Of a stretch of DNA of 64,000 nucleotides, positions 21,201 to 33,200 are shown one piece after another (the stretch's first letter is position 1; each line of letters starts with the position of its first letter). Location of the stretch: positions 159,544,821 to 159,608,820 of the forward strand of contig CM077147.1 of NCBI GenBank assembly GCA_039583875.1, given 5' to 3'. The position numbers and the translations under genes are program-made. The notes beneath the pieces are model-generated. The model did no database searches. It had not been told where the DNA came from and was given only the letters and a program-made list of their open reading frames with translations. Source of the DNA: Platanthera guangdongensis. Its lineage: Eukaryota; Streptophyta; Magnoliopsida; Asparagales; Orchidaceae.

Positions 21201-24200
21201 TTATAGCCTATATGAGCATATGTATTGTAATTTAAAATTTTGTAATTACTAATTAAAATACTTACTAATTGTTTATTTGTGTAGTGCCCAAAACAACCAG
21301 ATAGTATTCAATGTGGGTATTATATCATGTGCTACATAATTGATATAGTTGATGCTCTTAAAATTGGGTCAATGTCATCATTGATAAAGGTATGTGACTT
21401 ATGTCTACTGTCTAGTGCATGTAGATTGGTAATAATTATGTTGAATTGATTTTAACAATTTTTGTTTTATTGCAGATCTATCATGGAGTGACACAATTTT
21501 CGCCGGAGAAAATAGATAATATTAGAAATAAGATTTGTCATTATATAATTACTAATTGTGTTTTATAAATCATGATTTGATTGACAAATGACAAATGTAT
21601 TTTTTATTGTTAGATTTATCATGAAGTGTCTTGTCTATATTATAGAAGTAGAACAAATGAAAATGGTCTTATGATTTTGTCGACTCTTCTAAATGAGCAT
21701 GTCTTTGAGAGTTCTATAAATTGTTCATTGTGATGATTTTTTTAGCCGTTATTTATTTCATTTTCCCGACCTAACTCTAGAATCTATATGTCATGTTTGT
21801 GAAAGATGGAAGACGAAAACAACACTCTTGCTACATCCATTGGTAGCAATGACCTTGATCCAAAAACGGATCCTAAACGAAAAGCAAAGCCAAATGATCC
21901 TGATTGGAAGTATGGTCATTGGTCCAACCTAAAAGATAAAAATACAGTTAAATGTAATTTGTGTGATATATTGATAAAAGGTGGTATCAAAAGGTTGAAG
22001 CAACACTTATGTGGCAGGTATGGAGATGTATCCAAGAGTTTTAAGACTACTTCTGAAATAGCAGCTGAGATGTACTCCGCTTTAAATGCTAAAAAAAGGA
22101 CAATGTGCATCTGACCGTTGATGATGACAATGAGAATGACCAAGAAAGAGAGCCAACATTGTCAAAAAATGTATCTTCGGCATTATCTACAGCTAAAACG
22201 TCATTTGTCTCACGTTCTGGGACAAGTGCCAAAAAGAGAAAAGCAATCCACTTGGCACAAAAAAGGGGTCTATGGATGCTCATGTGAGGCGTGCTCCTGA
22301 AGATGTAGTAGATAATAGACGTGCAAAAGATCCTGCACAAACTACTATCGAGAGATGTTTTAGAACACCTGAAAAGAAAAAGAGAATTGATAGTTATATT
22401 GCTGATTGGTTCTATGAATGTGGAATTCCATTCAATGCTGCAAAGACACGAAGTTTTGAAGTCATGTTTGAAACAGTTGGACAATATGAGTCTGGTTATA
22501 AAAGCTCTAGTTATCATGATTTGAGAGTCTCATTGCTAAAAAATACAAAAGATAAAATTATGAAGATGAAGACAAACTATCAAGCGTACTGGAGGAGATA
22601 TGGTTACACACTTATATCAGATGGTTGGACAGACAGGAAAGTGAGACATTTGATCAATTTCCAAGTCAACTGTCCAGAAGGATTCTATTTTATGGGTTTC
22701 GTAGATGCATCCAGTTATATTCAAGATGCTACAATGTTATCAGAGTTGTTTGATAGTAAGATTAGAGAGATATGAACAGAGTGTGTTGTTCATGTAATTT
22801 TTTTTGTTTCATTAATTTAGTAATTTTCATATTTCAATTTTAATAGTCTACAACTTTCAATAATTACAAAGTTATGTTGTCTGCACTCTGCAGGTGCTGA
22901 CTGACAATGCTTCCAATTACAAGACAGCTGTTAAAATTTTAATGAAAAAAAGACCTACATTATTCTGGACTCCTTGTGCAACTCATTGCATTGATCTCAT
23001 GCTAGAGGATATACGCAAACTACAACAGAACAAAACTGTGATAAGAAAGGCAAGATTGATTACAAATTTCATCTACAGACACACTCGTTTACTTGATGCA
23101 ATAAGTACTACTATAAGCGGTGATCTAGTGAGGCATTCGGTAACTAGATTTGCAACATCATTCCTTACTCTACAAAGTGTGCTTAAACATGAGTAGAAGC
23201 TGAAATTATTCATTGTGTCACCCTTGTGGAATGCTGCTAATTTGACAAAAACCGAAGCCGGAAAACAGATTGATGAAATAATACTTTCCACCAATTTTTG
23301 GAATGGAGTAAGAGATTGTCTAAAAGGAGGAAAACGACTGATTGCCGTTTTGTGATTAGTAGATGAAGATGAAATGTCGGCTATGCCTGAAGTATATGTT
23401 GCAATGAAAGAAGTCAAACAAAAGATCAAACAATATTTTGATAACAAAGAAAGATTATTTAAAAAGATTATTGAAATTGTTAAAAATAGATGGACAAATC
23501 AAATGAAGCAAAAATTGTATAGGGCGGTTTTGTTTTAAATCCAAGCAAATATTTTGAATACGGGCAACAAAATAATGATGATGCCTGAAAATTTCAAGAT
23601 GTTTTCAATGATGTTATTGCAAGACTAATGTCCGATCAAGAATTGCAAGACAAGATTGCCGAGCAAGTTACTAACTACAAAACATCTCGAAATAGTTTTG
23701 GAAAACCTATGGCTATTAGACAACGAACCACCTTAAATTCAAGTAAGTATTGTTTACGTTTTTATTTTTTCTTAAATTATTTATATGTCAAATAATTTAT
23801 ATTTGTCTTAAATGAATAGTGGACCGGTGAGGTGCACATGGAGGATCAAATGTTGATCTTACAAAGGTAGCATTGCGCATAATTGGCTTATGTTGTTCTT
23901 CTTCTAGTTGTGAGCGCAATTGTAGTACTTTTGAGTTTGTAAGTATACAAATATTCAATATAAAATTTAATATTTTATATTTACTAATTTACCAATAAGT
24001 TTGAAATTATCTTGATTCAGATTCACACAAAAAAAAAATAGATTAGAACATCAAAAGCTTAGTGATCTTGTATATATCCAATATAATCGTCGTGTACAAG
24101 CATGATTCCAAAAAAGACGTGAAAAATGAAGAATTACAACACTTTGGTGCTTGATGAGCTCGACTGGAGTAGTGAGTGGATGGTGAACAAACAAGAGGAA

Positions 24201-27200
24201 GCTCTAATTTTTGATAATGATAATCTCACATGGGATGCTGTAGAGAGAGCTCTTGGAACTGGGGCTCGAAATTTACGAAGTGGAGTTGGAACTAATCGTC
24301 AACTAAATGAACTAATAGCTCAAGGGGATGAAGATTTAGATCATTTTGGATTTGCCATTGATGATGAAGATATTTATGATAATTATGGGCAAATGGCGAG
24401 TACCTCAAACCAACCAAACACATGCAATGTCAATGACAACTTACTAGATGATGATTCTAGTTGATCTTTTATGATTATTTAAAGTTTATGTTAAAAATAT
24501 TATTCATGCTAATATGCTATTGTGCAATGGATGAAGACATTTTGGATTTCACCACAATACTAGACTATGATATTTTTGTGTTCCCTTTTTTGTTATTGTT
24601 TTCTCTGAAGTCTGTATTGATCATTGATTGTCATTATTTTTTCTTACTGTTACATGCTTACTGCTTCATGGTATTTGAGATATGTATGAATGTATTGAGG
24701 TTTGAGAATTGAGGATTTGAGATATCATGATTCATGAATACAGGATATTGGAAGTTGGAGCATTTGTGTTTGTCACTTGTCTACTTCCTGTCATACTATG
24801 TGTTGAGAATTGAGATATGAAGATATCATGAATTCAGGATATCAAAAGATTCAGAAACTATGATTAGTTGCTAACTGATATGCTTAGTTAGTTGTTAACT
24901 GCTATCTGTCCATATATGATATATCAGAAGCTATTCTTAGTTGCTAACTGTCATGCTTAGTTAGTTGTTTAATGTTAACTGTCTATATATCAGAAGCTAT
25001 TTTTAGTTGCTTACTGCTAACTGCTAGTCTGCTATGAAGAAAAAAAAACTCTGGCTGTGTTGGTACTTGATAAACCTTATATTTAAAAAAAATGGAGCTT
25101 TAGACTGCGGTTATTATAATAACCACGGTCTAAAGTATGGCAGACATGCTATAGACTGCGGTTATTATAGTAATCGCAGTCTATATACCAATATAGACTG
25201 CGGTTATTCTAATAACCGCAGTCTATAGTCTTAAGGATATAAGCTGCGGTTATTCTATTAACCGCAGTATATACCATGTAGAGCATATACTGCGGTTATT
25301 ATAAAACCGCAGTCTATAGCATGTATACAATAAACTGCGGTTATTATAAAACCGCAGTCTATATCATGCGTACTATAAACTGCGATGTTTATAATAACCG
25401 CAGTCTATATCCTTCAGACTATAGACTATGGTTATTATAATAATCGCAGTCTATATACTGCCTTTTTTTAAAAAAAATTGGCGCCTTGCGACTTGCTCGC
25501 CTTAGTGTCGCCTAGGCGTCCGCCTTGTCGCATAAGAGTCAAAGCGCTCAGCGCTCGCCTTGGTTCGCCTTAACGCCGAGACAAGAATGTCAATGAGTTT
25601 GTTGCCCTCGTCACTCATGTTTGGGGCTTGCCACCATATCACTATCTTGGTTTCTTCATGCAAGGCCTTCGACCAAACATAAGATCCCGGAATCGCACCC
25701 ATCACCCCTGGACGGTGTCCCAGACCCTCGACATGGCCCGCCTTGTGGAAGCAGATTTGTCCCCTCGGCCCCCGCCGATTCCAGGCGGGCCTCCGCCAGG
25801 CGTCCAACCATGGAGGACCGCTACTTCAAAGCCCCAAGCCCCTCGACCCCCTCCGGCTGCAAGGTCAGACCATCCAGCCCCGCCTCAGCGGTTCTCCAAC
25901 CGCGAGTTTGACGACCTCCACCGCAAAGGGCTGTGTTTCTGCTGCCGTCAGCCCTATTTTCCTACCCACGTCTGCGCGGTCAAGGAGTTCCATGTCATCA
26001 TCAGTGACTTCGAGCCAGAGATTACTTTGGCGGACTTTGAAAACCTCGAGACCTCGACGGAGGACACCACAGAGGTTGTCGCTGAAGCGGGCCTTCAACA
26101 TTTGGAGCTTCTATGTTTTTCCGTGGGAGGCATTTCAGGCCCCCAAACCATGAAGCCGGCAGGCAAGTTAGGCGACCGCCACATTGTCATCATGGTGGAC
26201 AGTGGGGCGAGTCATAATTTTCTTCCGCTCATTTGGCCCAGCAACTACGTCTTCTGATGGAACCTCACCAAATTTCACTATCAGTCTGGGTGATCGTCGT
26301 CGCCGCTCGATCCAGGGATGTTGTCCGGACGTCTCGCTTTCAGTGGGCCCTTACTCGGTGACGACGGACTTCTACGTCTTCGTCCTTGGCCGGATCGATG
26401 CCATTTTGGGAGTTGTGTGGCTCTGCACGCTGGGCAACATGCGAGTCAACTGGGGGACTATGACGATGTGTTTCCTCCAGGGTGGTCGGAAGTGTTGCCT
26501 TGTGGGAGACCCCGCACTACTTCGCTCCCCCATCTTCGCCCGCGCGATTCAACGGACTGTGGAAGTCGATTTTTTAGCTTGGCTCTGGCCCATCTCGGGC
26601 GCCGCGCCACCGGCCTCAGCACCACCTTCGGACCTTCAAGCCCTCCTATCTGAGTTTGCAGATCTCTTTGATGCACAATTCAGGTTGCCACCAGCTCAGC
26701 CGCACGATCATGTCATACCTCTTCATCCTGGCGTGTCAGCAGTCTCGGTCCGACCATACCGCTACGGGCACGTGCAAAAGGACGAGATCGAGAGACTGGT
26801 ACGCAATATGTTGATGGGGGGCCTCATCCGCCGCAGTGCCAGCCCTTTTTCCAGCCCAGTCATGTTGGTCAGGAAAAAAGACGGCAGTTTGTGCTTCTGC
26901 GCGGACTATCGGGAACTTAACAAAGCCACCGTCCCAGACAACTACTCGATTCCGATGATTCAAGAGCTTTTAGATGAGCTTCACAGCGCGACCGTCTTCA
27001 CCAAGCTGGACCTCCGTGTCGGCTACTACAAGATTTGCGTTCGGCCGGCCGACGTCGCCAAGACAGCTTTCCGAGCCCATGACGGCCACTACGAGTTTCT
27101 TGTTGTGTCTTTCAGCCTGACCAACGCACCGACCTCTTTTCAGGCCACGATGAACGACATTTTTCGCCCGGTACTTCATTTGCATGTACTTGTTTTTTTA

Positions 27201-30200
27201 ATGACATATTGGTCTACAGTTTGTTTTTGGCAGGAGCACGTCCGCCAGACATTGGCCACTCTACGACGCCACCACCTAAAGCTCCACTCAACGAAGTGTT
27301 CCTTTGGGTTATAGAGGTGTGCTATCTGGAACACACCATCTTTGCTGCGGGAGTCGCCATGGACAGCGACAAGATCGAGGAGGCCCTTCAGTGGCTGACG
27401 CAATCATCTCTCTGCGATGTCCGGGAATTCTTGGGACTGACCGGGTACTACCATCGGTTCATTCAGGGGTACAGCACGTTGGCCCGACCCCTCACCCAGC
27501 TTCTTAAGAAGTCAGTCAAAGGCCCCTTCGAGTGGAAGGCGGCGGCCTCCGCCGCTTTTATCGCTCTACAGCAGGCCTTAGTTCGTGCTCTGGTGTTAGT
27601 CATGTTGGATTTCTCTCAGCCCTTCCTCGTGGAGTGCGATGCGTCGGGCGTCGGCGTGGGAGCCGTATTAATGCAGGTCGACAGCCCTGTTTCATCTGCA
27701 CCTTTTCAGTCACGATCCGCAGCAGCTCCGCTTACGAGAACGAGTTAATGGGCCTCGTCCTCACTGTTCAGCATTGACCACCATACCTCCTAAGCCGACG
27801 GTTCATGCTCCACACCGACCAACACAGCCTTCGCTACCTCCTACAACAAAAGATTGCTACACCCGCTCAAAAGGTATGGGTGGTCAAGCTACAAGACTAC
27901 GACTTCGGCATTGAATTCCGGCCAAGGAAGTCGAATCACGCGGCCGACTACCTCTTCTGAAACCTCATACTCGCAACCATCTCTCGCCCGGTCTGGGAGG
28001 ATGCAGTACCCTTCAACGGGAAGTAGAAGTCGACCCGACGCTCAAAGGGATACGGATAGCACTCCTTGCAGACGCCACGGCCCACCCACCGTACTCCTTG
28101 GTTGATGGCCGTCTACTATTCAAGGGCAGCCTCGTACTCACCCCCTCCTCCCCGAGCATTCCTCTGTTGTTGGCCGAGTTTCATGCTTCACCCACTGGGG
28201 GACACGCCGAGGCTTACCGAACGTACCGACGGCTGGCCGCCACACTCTATTAGCCTCACATGTTCCGACAAGTCAAGGCATTCGTGGTCGCCTGCCTCAC
28301 CTGCTAAAAGGCCAAGTACGAGGTCATGTTTTCGGGTGGCCTACTTCAGCCCCTCCCGATCCCCGATCGCATTTAGGAGGACGTCGCCATGGATTTCATC
28401 ACACGACTGGCCTGATCACAGGAACACAGCTGCATCCTGGTCATCGTGGACCGACTCTCGAAGTATGCTCATTTCATTCCCCTTCGCCACCCATACACGA
28501 CCGCCATAGTTGTCGGCAGCTTCATCCAGGGGGTCGTGTGCCTCCACGGGTTTCTTCGATCGATCGTGAGCGACTGCGATCCGCTCTTCTTGAGTACTTT
28601 TTTGACCATGTTGTTCCTCTTACAGGGCACTCGTCTCTGCATGAGCATGGCATACCATCCGCAGACAGACGGCCAATCGGAGGTCCTCAACCGGTGTCTG
28701 GAGACATACCTCCGCTGCTTCGTGGGGGAGCAGCCTCGTAATTGGGCCAAGTGGCTCGGGTGGGCCGAATACTCGTACAATACCACCTACCATCAGGTGG
28801 CCGGTACTACACCATTCGAGGTCGTTTACGCTCGCCCTCCTCTATCTATTGTCCACCACCTACCAGGGGAGTGCCAGGCGGAGAGCTTGGCCACCACCCT
28901 CCGTGACAGGGACATCATTATGCATCATTTGAAGCACCACTTACGCCAGGCTCAACAGAAGATGGTTTCCTTCGCCAACAGGAAACGTCAGGACCTCTCC
29001 TTCGGGGTAGGAGAGAAGGTTTTTGTCAAACTTCACCCCTACCGACAGCTCTTGGTGGCCCGCCGACCTTGTCCGAAATTGACACCTCGTTTCTTCGGGG
29101 CTTTTGAGGTCCTCGCCCGCATATGGGCGGTCGCCTACCGCCTTCCAGCCGGGAGCCGCGTTCATCCGATCTTCCATGTCTCGCAGCTACGACGCGTAGT
29201 GGGCGAACACACCCCCACAGATCACATTTCGGCCGACCTCGACCTCACAGGAGAGGCACCCTACTACCCTACCTCAGTACTCGATAAGAGATGCCTCACC
29301 CCAGGGGATCGTACATCGGAGGAGGTCCTTGTGGCTTGGACCGACCGACCCGACTCGAAAGCGACGTGGCTGCCCCGGGATGATTTCCGCCGCCAGTTTC
29401 CCGACTGCTGCCTTGAGGGTAAGACACATTTTCCAGATGGCGGCATTGTTACGGAGCTACACGACGACGAGCCTACTTGGAAAGTTTACACACGTCGGGC
29501 GCGTATATCAGATGGCTCCACCATTTCGACGGAAGATAATTAGTAATTTATTGGTTGCTTCGTTTGCTTGAGACGTTTTATTTGTTGTTTTGTTTGCTTA
29601 GGTCATTTTAAGTATTTTCATATTTCCTAATTTTCGAATTTCCTTTTGTATTCGCTCCTCATCGCTATAAGAGGACGCATAAGCCCTGCATTATTTCTCA
29701 TCCTAGAAGAATGAATGTGTGTTTTCTCTTTCTCCTCTAAACCCTAATCCTTCTCTCTTCCTCTCTCTCTCCCTCTTCCCCTCTTTCTCTCTTTCTTCTC
29801 GTAGCCGCCGATCTCCCGATACCACAACACAGATCATGTGACAAAAAAATATCTTTTATTTTCTCCACCATCAATTATAATACTAGCTCATTATTCCATC
29901 ATACATATGTTTTGCCATACTTCTAATGCATATTTCATCTTTAATACCAATCAATATTTATGGCTCTTAATAAAATAATTTTTCGATAGCATGCCAAATA
30001 ATATAAAATTCCTGTATTAATTTTAACAATTATGAAGTCTCCATAAAAAAATGATATTCAGTTTTACTCTATAAAAAGTGTTTCTATAAACCTATTGTTA
30101 AAACGAAATCTTGCGACCGTCCGGAGCCAAGGCAAGCTTCAGATATCTGACATCATGGGCAGTTACCTTCCTGGTGATCGCCATCCTCAGCCTCGAGAGA

Positions 30201-33200
30201 GCGGGCAGTTACGTGTTAGGCATTTGCGCATCCCCCCAAGCCAGCTCTCTGCTTTCAGTCCAGGGGACTGTGCAAGCACACAGGAGCCCGTCTGAGCCTG
30301 CAACTCCTGCGATTACAGTCTGGTGTAACTGCACGAACCCTCCTCTATCCAAAGTTAGTGACGGCTTGTGCGGTTACAGTCTATTGTAACCGCACGAACT
30401 CTTTGATATTAATTGCTCACAAGTCACAACCATTTGGGCAGCCCACCTCCCAACATAAATAGGGGGGCAAGGGGTGCCAGAACTTGAGCCAAAACCTACC
30501 TTATTGTAGATGCGGTTACAAGTTTTGAGTCATATGGTGCATTTAGTTTTTTGTGTCTTCTGCCTTGTGCCTTGTAATAGCTTGTAATAGCCTCTTTGTG
30601 GAATATTATTACTCACAACAAGCGATATTAATCGCTGCGGGTAAATCTGCTGTTTGTCGTTGCTAGCGACAACCTTCTTTTTGTCTCTGTTCGCTCAGTC
30701 CTCAAGTGCTAGTAACTGATTGCTTACGGTTCCTGATTCCTCTGCTATTTGCTTGACCCGTCATTGAGCTTGGAGGTTAGTGACAAATAATTTGAACACG
30801 CGACCTTCAGATCAAGCAACCGGTGAAGCCTTCCAATGGGCGGGATGAGGCAGTAGAGCCCGCCCCAACCTAAAGCTCCTCACACCGAACGGATATGTGT
30901 GAGTGCCCCCTCTTTAAGAGGGGGTACCCACGAGGAGATCGCGAGTGCACCCGTGCGGTTAGAGGCAATAATAGACGAAACTCATCGCGAGTCCAACCAG
31001 GAAGTGGAGCAGATCACGGTCCTCAGGGGAGATGGAGACAGATTTGTATCCATAAATGCAGAACATGAAAAGGAAGAAAAGGGGTCATTGATCCAATGCC
31101 TCTTTGATAACATTGATATCTTTGCATGGTCGGCCTCAGACATGTCAGGGGTGAGCCCCAATGTCGCGTGTCATCGCCTCAACATTAGTCCTGACTTCAA
31201 ACCAATCAAACAGACAAAGCGAGTTGTGGTTGTAACGCTCGATGAGTCGATTCGAGAGGAAGTCTCCAAGCTACTCAAAGCAAACTTCGTCAAGAAAATC
31301 CAGTATCCAGAGTGGATCTCCAACGTGGTAATGGTTCGTAAGTCTAACAATAAGTGGAGGATGTGCATCGATTTTATAAGACTCAATAAGGTGTGCCCGA
31401 AGGATTGTTACGATAAATCCCAAATTGCTACCCCGTGCCACAGATAGACTCTCTAGTCGATTCCAACGTAGATTTTCCAATGATGAGTTTCCTGGACGCT
31501 TTCTCAGGATATCATAAGATATGAATGCATACTCCAGATATCCCTCACGCGCCTTTCATCATCAATGAAGGTTGTTATTGCTACCGCAATCATGTGTTCA
31601 TTCTCCAAAAGGGACACGTTAAAATTCGACGTTGACGATTTACTCATCAAGAGTCGTGAGCAAAAAATCATATCAAAGATTTGGTGGAAACCTTCGCTAC
31701 CCTCTGTAAGTACAACATGAGGTTGAATCAGTCCAAATGCGTCTTCGGAGCCAGCAGGGGGAAATTCCTTGGCCACTTGTTGACATCAAGTTTTTCAGAA
31801 TCACGATCTGGATTGTAGGATCACGCAATCCTACGATCCTAATTCTGAATTTCGATCCGGATCGCAACTAGGATCGAAATTGGCCTCTTTTGACCGGGAG
31901 CGCGATCCGTATCGTAGGATTGATAGGATCGCGATCTGATTCAAATCCTACGATCTCGATCAAAATATAAAAATCAACCACGTGCTCGCTAAAACCTTAT
32001 TTCGCTGTTTGCTGTTGAATTCTGTGAAGTGAAAGTGGGTGAATGGAAGGCTTGGGAAACCTATCCGCGCGGACTACGCGGACAGGGTTGGCGGACTGCT
32101 AGGTCGGCAGGGATGTTGCAGGCGGTTTGCTCTGTGGCGGCTTGGGCGGTCTGTTCGCGCGGACTACGCGGACAGCAGCGGCGGTCTGACAGGCCAGTGT
32201 ATGCTCAGCAGGCGGTTGACTCCCAGGAAGTAACCGGGCGGATAAAAATGTTATCCGCGGAGTCCGGCATGAAGCGGACTGAAGAACTGGAGCTCGGCAG
32301 ATCGGTTTGGCAGTTGCCTTGGTCTTGCTCTAGTGAAGCGGCAAGTGGAAGCCGCGGAGACCGCCGGTCAGCGCGGACAAAAACTGGAGGTCGTCCGGTA
32401 TGACGGGCTAGATCCAGTGTCCGCCAGTAAGTGCGGACTGGCCCTTGTGGCCAGCGGACTGGACTTGGTGTGATCTGAACCAAGTCCAGGATGGCTCAGT
32501 CCGGGGAGATCGCGCAGTGGAGCGCGAGTTGGTTTCTCAGTCCGCCAAGCGTAGTAGAAGTGTTGTTGCCTTGTTTGCTAGCTTGGGGAAATGCGGACTG
32601 GAGCCAGAGTCCGCTGAGTCCGGTTTAGCCTTGTGACGAGGTTATGGACTCAGGAGTTGCGGACTGGAGTCTGCTATTAGCGGACTGGATTGGCGTGTCC
32701 GCTAAGTCCGGAGGTGCCTTGGCAATGAGGCAATGGACTTGGGATATGCGGACGGTAGCCGGGCGTCCGCTGAGTCCGGCAGGTGCCTTGATGGCGAGGC
32801 TGCGGGCTCGGGTTTTGCGGGCTGATGCCTTGTCCGCAGAATGGCGGACACGGCTGTTGTGGAGTCCGGCTGTGGTGGTCCTGGCTTGGCCTCTGGCGGC
32901 AAGGCGGGCTGGATATTGGAGTCCGGCCTTGGAGAAGCTGGGGCGGACTGGCTATCTGCACAGGAGCGGCGAACTGGAATGTGTGTCCGCGGGCTGGCGG
33001 ACACACTTGTTCTAGCTGCGGGATGTGGCGGTGATCCTATCGGCTAGGGCGGTGACCATACTCATCGTCGTGCCTATAAATAGGACCCATGTCACATCAG
33101 GAAAAGAGGAGGAACCTAGACCGAAGTAAGTGAACAGTAATTGAGCTCGCGTAAGTTGCTGCGGTCTGGACTTTGGTGTCCGCGCGGATTGAGAGTTAAC

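Larger units (their letters stand above)
16846..25589 (+). mobile_element. hAT transposon 1, 8.7 kb, with palindromic arrays and a ULP1-type cargo gene
   Basis: Perfect 8-bp target duplication TCAATGAG (16838-16845, 25590-25597). Terminal inverted repeats CATTCTTGTCATGGCG (left) and CATTCTTGTCTCGGCG (right, read inward). Both ends carry GCCTAGGCG/AGGCG words, typical of one plant hAT family. Inside, in order: left palindrome array (16940-17520), duplicated leader (17360-18391), a Transposase_24-like/ULP1 gene (18616-21730), a hAT transposase with BED finger (21806-24464) and right palindrome array (25085-25470). Both genes have stops, so the copy is inactive now. Confidence 0.9.
16480..26256 (+). 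pseudogene. chromovirus gag and protease, split by hAT1
   Basis: The first piece (16480-16845) encodes a gypsy gag core: FAGVDPIGWIAKAERYF, GGSALHWARWL, then, after a TAG at 16729, SALDDYINE-like text. The reading resumes at 25590 with FVALVTHVWGLPPYHYLGFF, MQGLRPNIR, a Pro-rich linker, a zinc-knuckle variant (GLCFCCRQPYFPTHVC, about 25930-25977) and the aspartic protease loop IMVDSGASHNFL at about 26192-26226 with its catalytic Asp. A stop at 26257 and a frame change follow. The split at TCAATGAG is exactly the hAT target site. Confidence 0.85.
16061..29829 (+). mobile_element. Ty3/gypsy chromovirus, interrupted by hAT1
   Basis: LTRs begin TGTTACGGAGCTACAC and end CGATACCRCAACA. Flanks CATAT (16056-16060) and CAGAT (29830-29834) match at 4 of 5 bases. 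Without the 8.7-kb hAT the element is about 5.0 kb. Domain order is gag, protease, RT, RNase H, integrase, chromodomain, which is the chromovirus branch of Ty3/gypsy. It lies antisense to SDA1. Several frameshifts and stops make it defective. Confidence 0.92.

Noticed and set aside
16940..25470. Regularly spaced GACTGCGGTT repeats as a CRISPR array
   Set aside because: Units are palindromes of a plant transposon with variable short spacers of a few bases, two separate arrays inside hAT ends, no cas genes, eukaryotic context.
16846..25589. Classifying the whole element as CACTA (En/Spm)
   Set aside because: The Transposase_24-like gene and palindromes suggest it, but no CACTA termini or 3-bp duplication were found, while the ends have hAT-type inverted repeats and a perfect 8-bp duplication.
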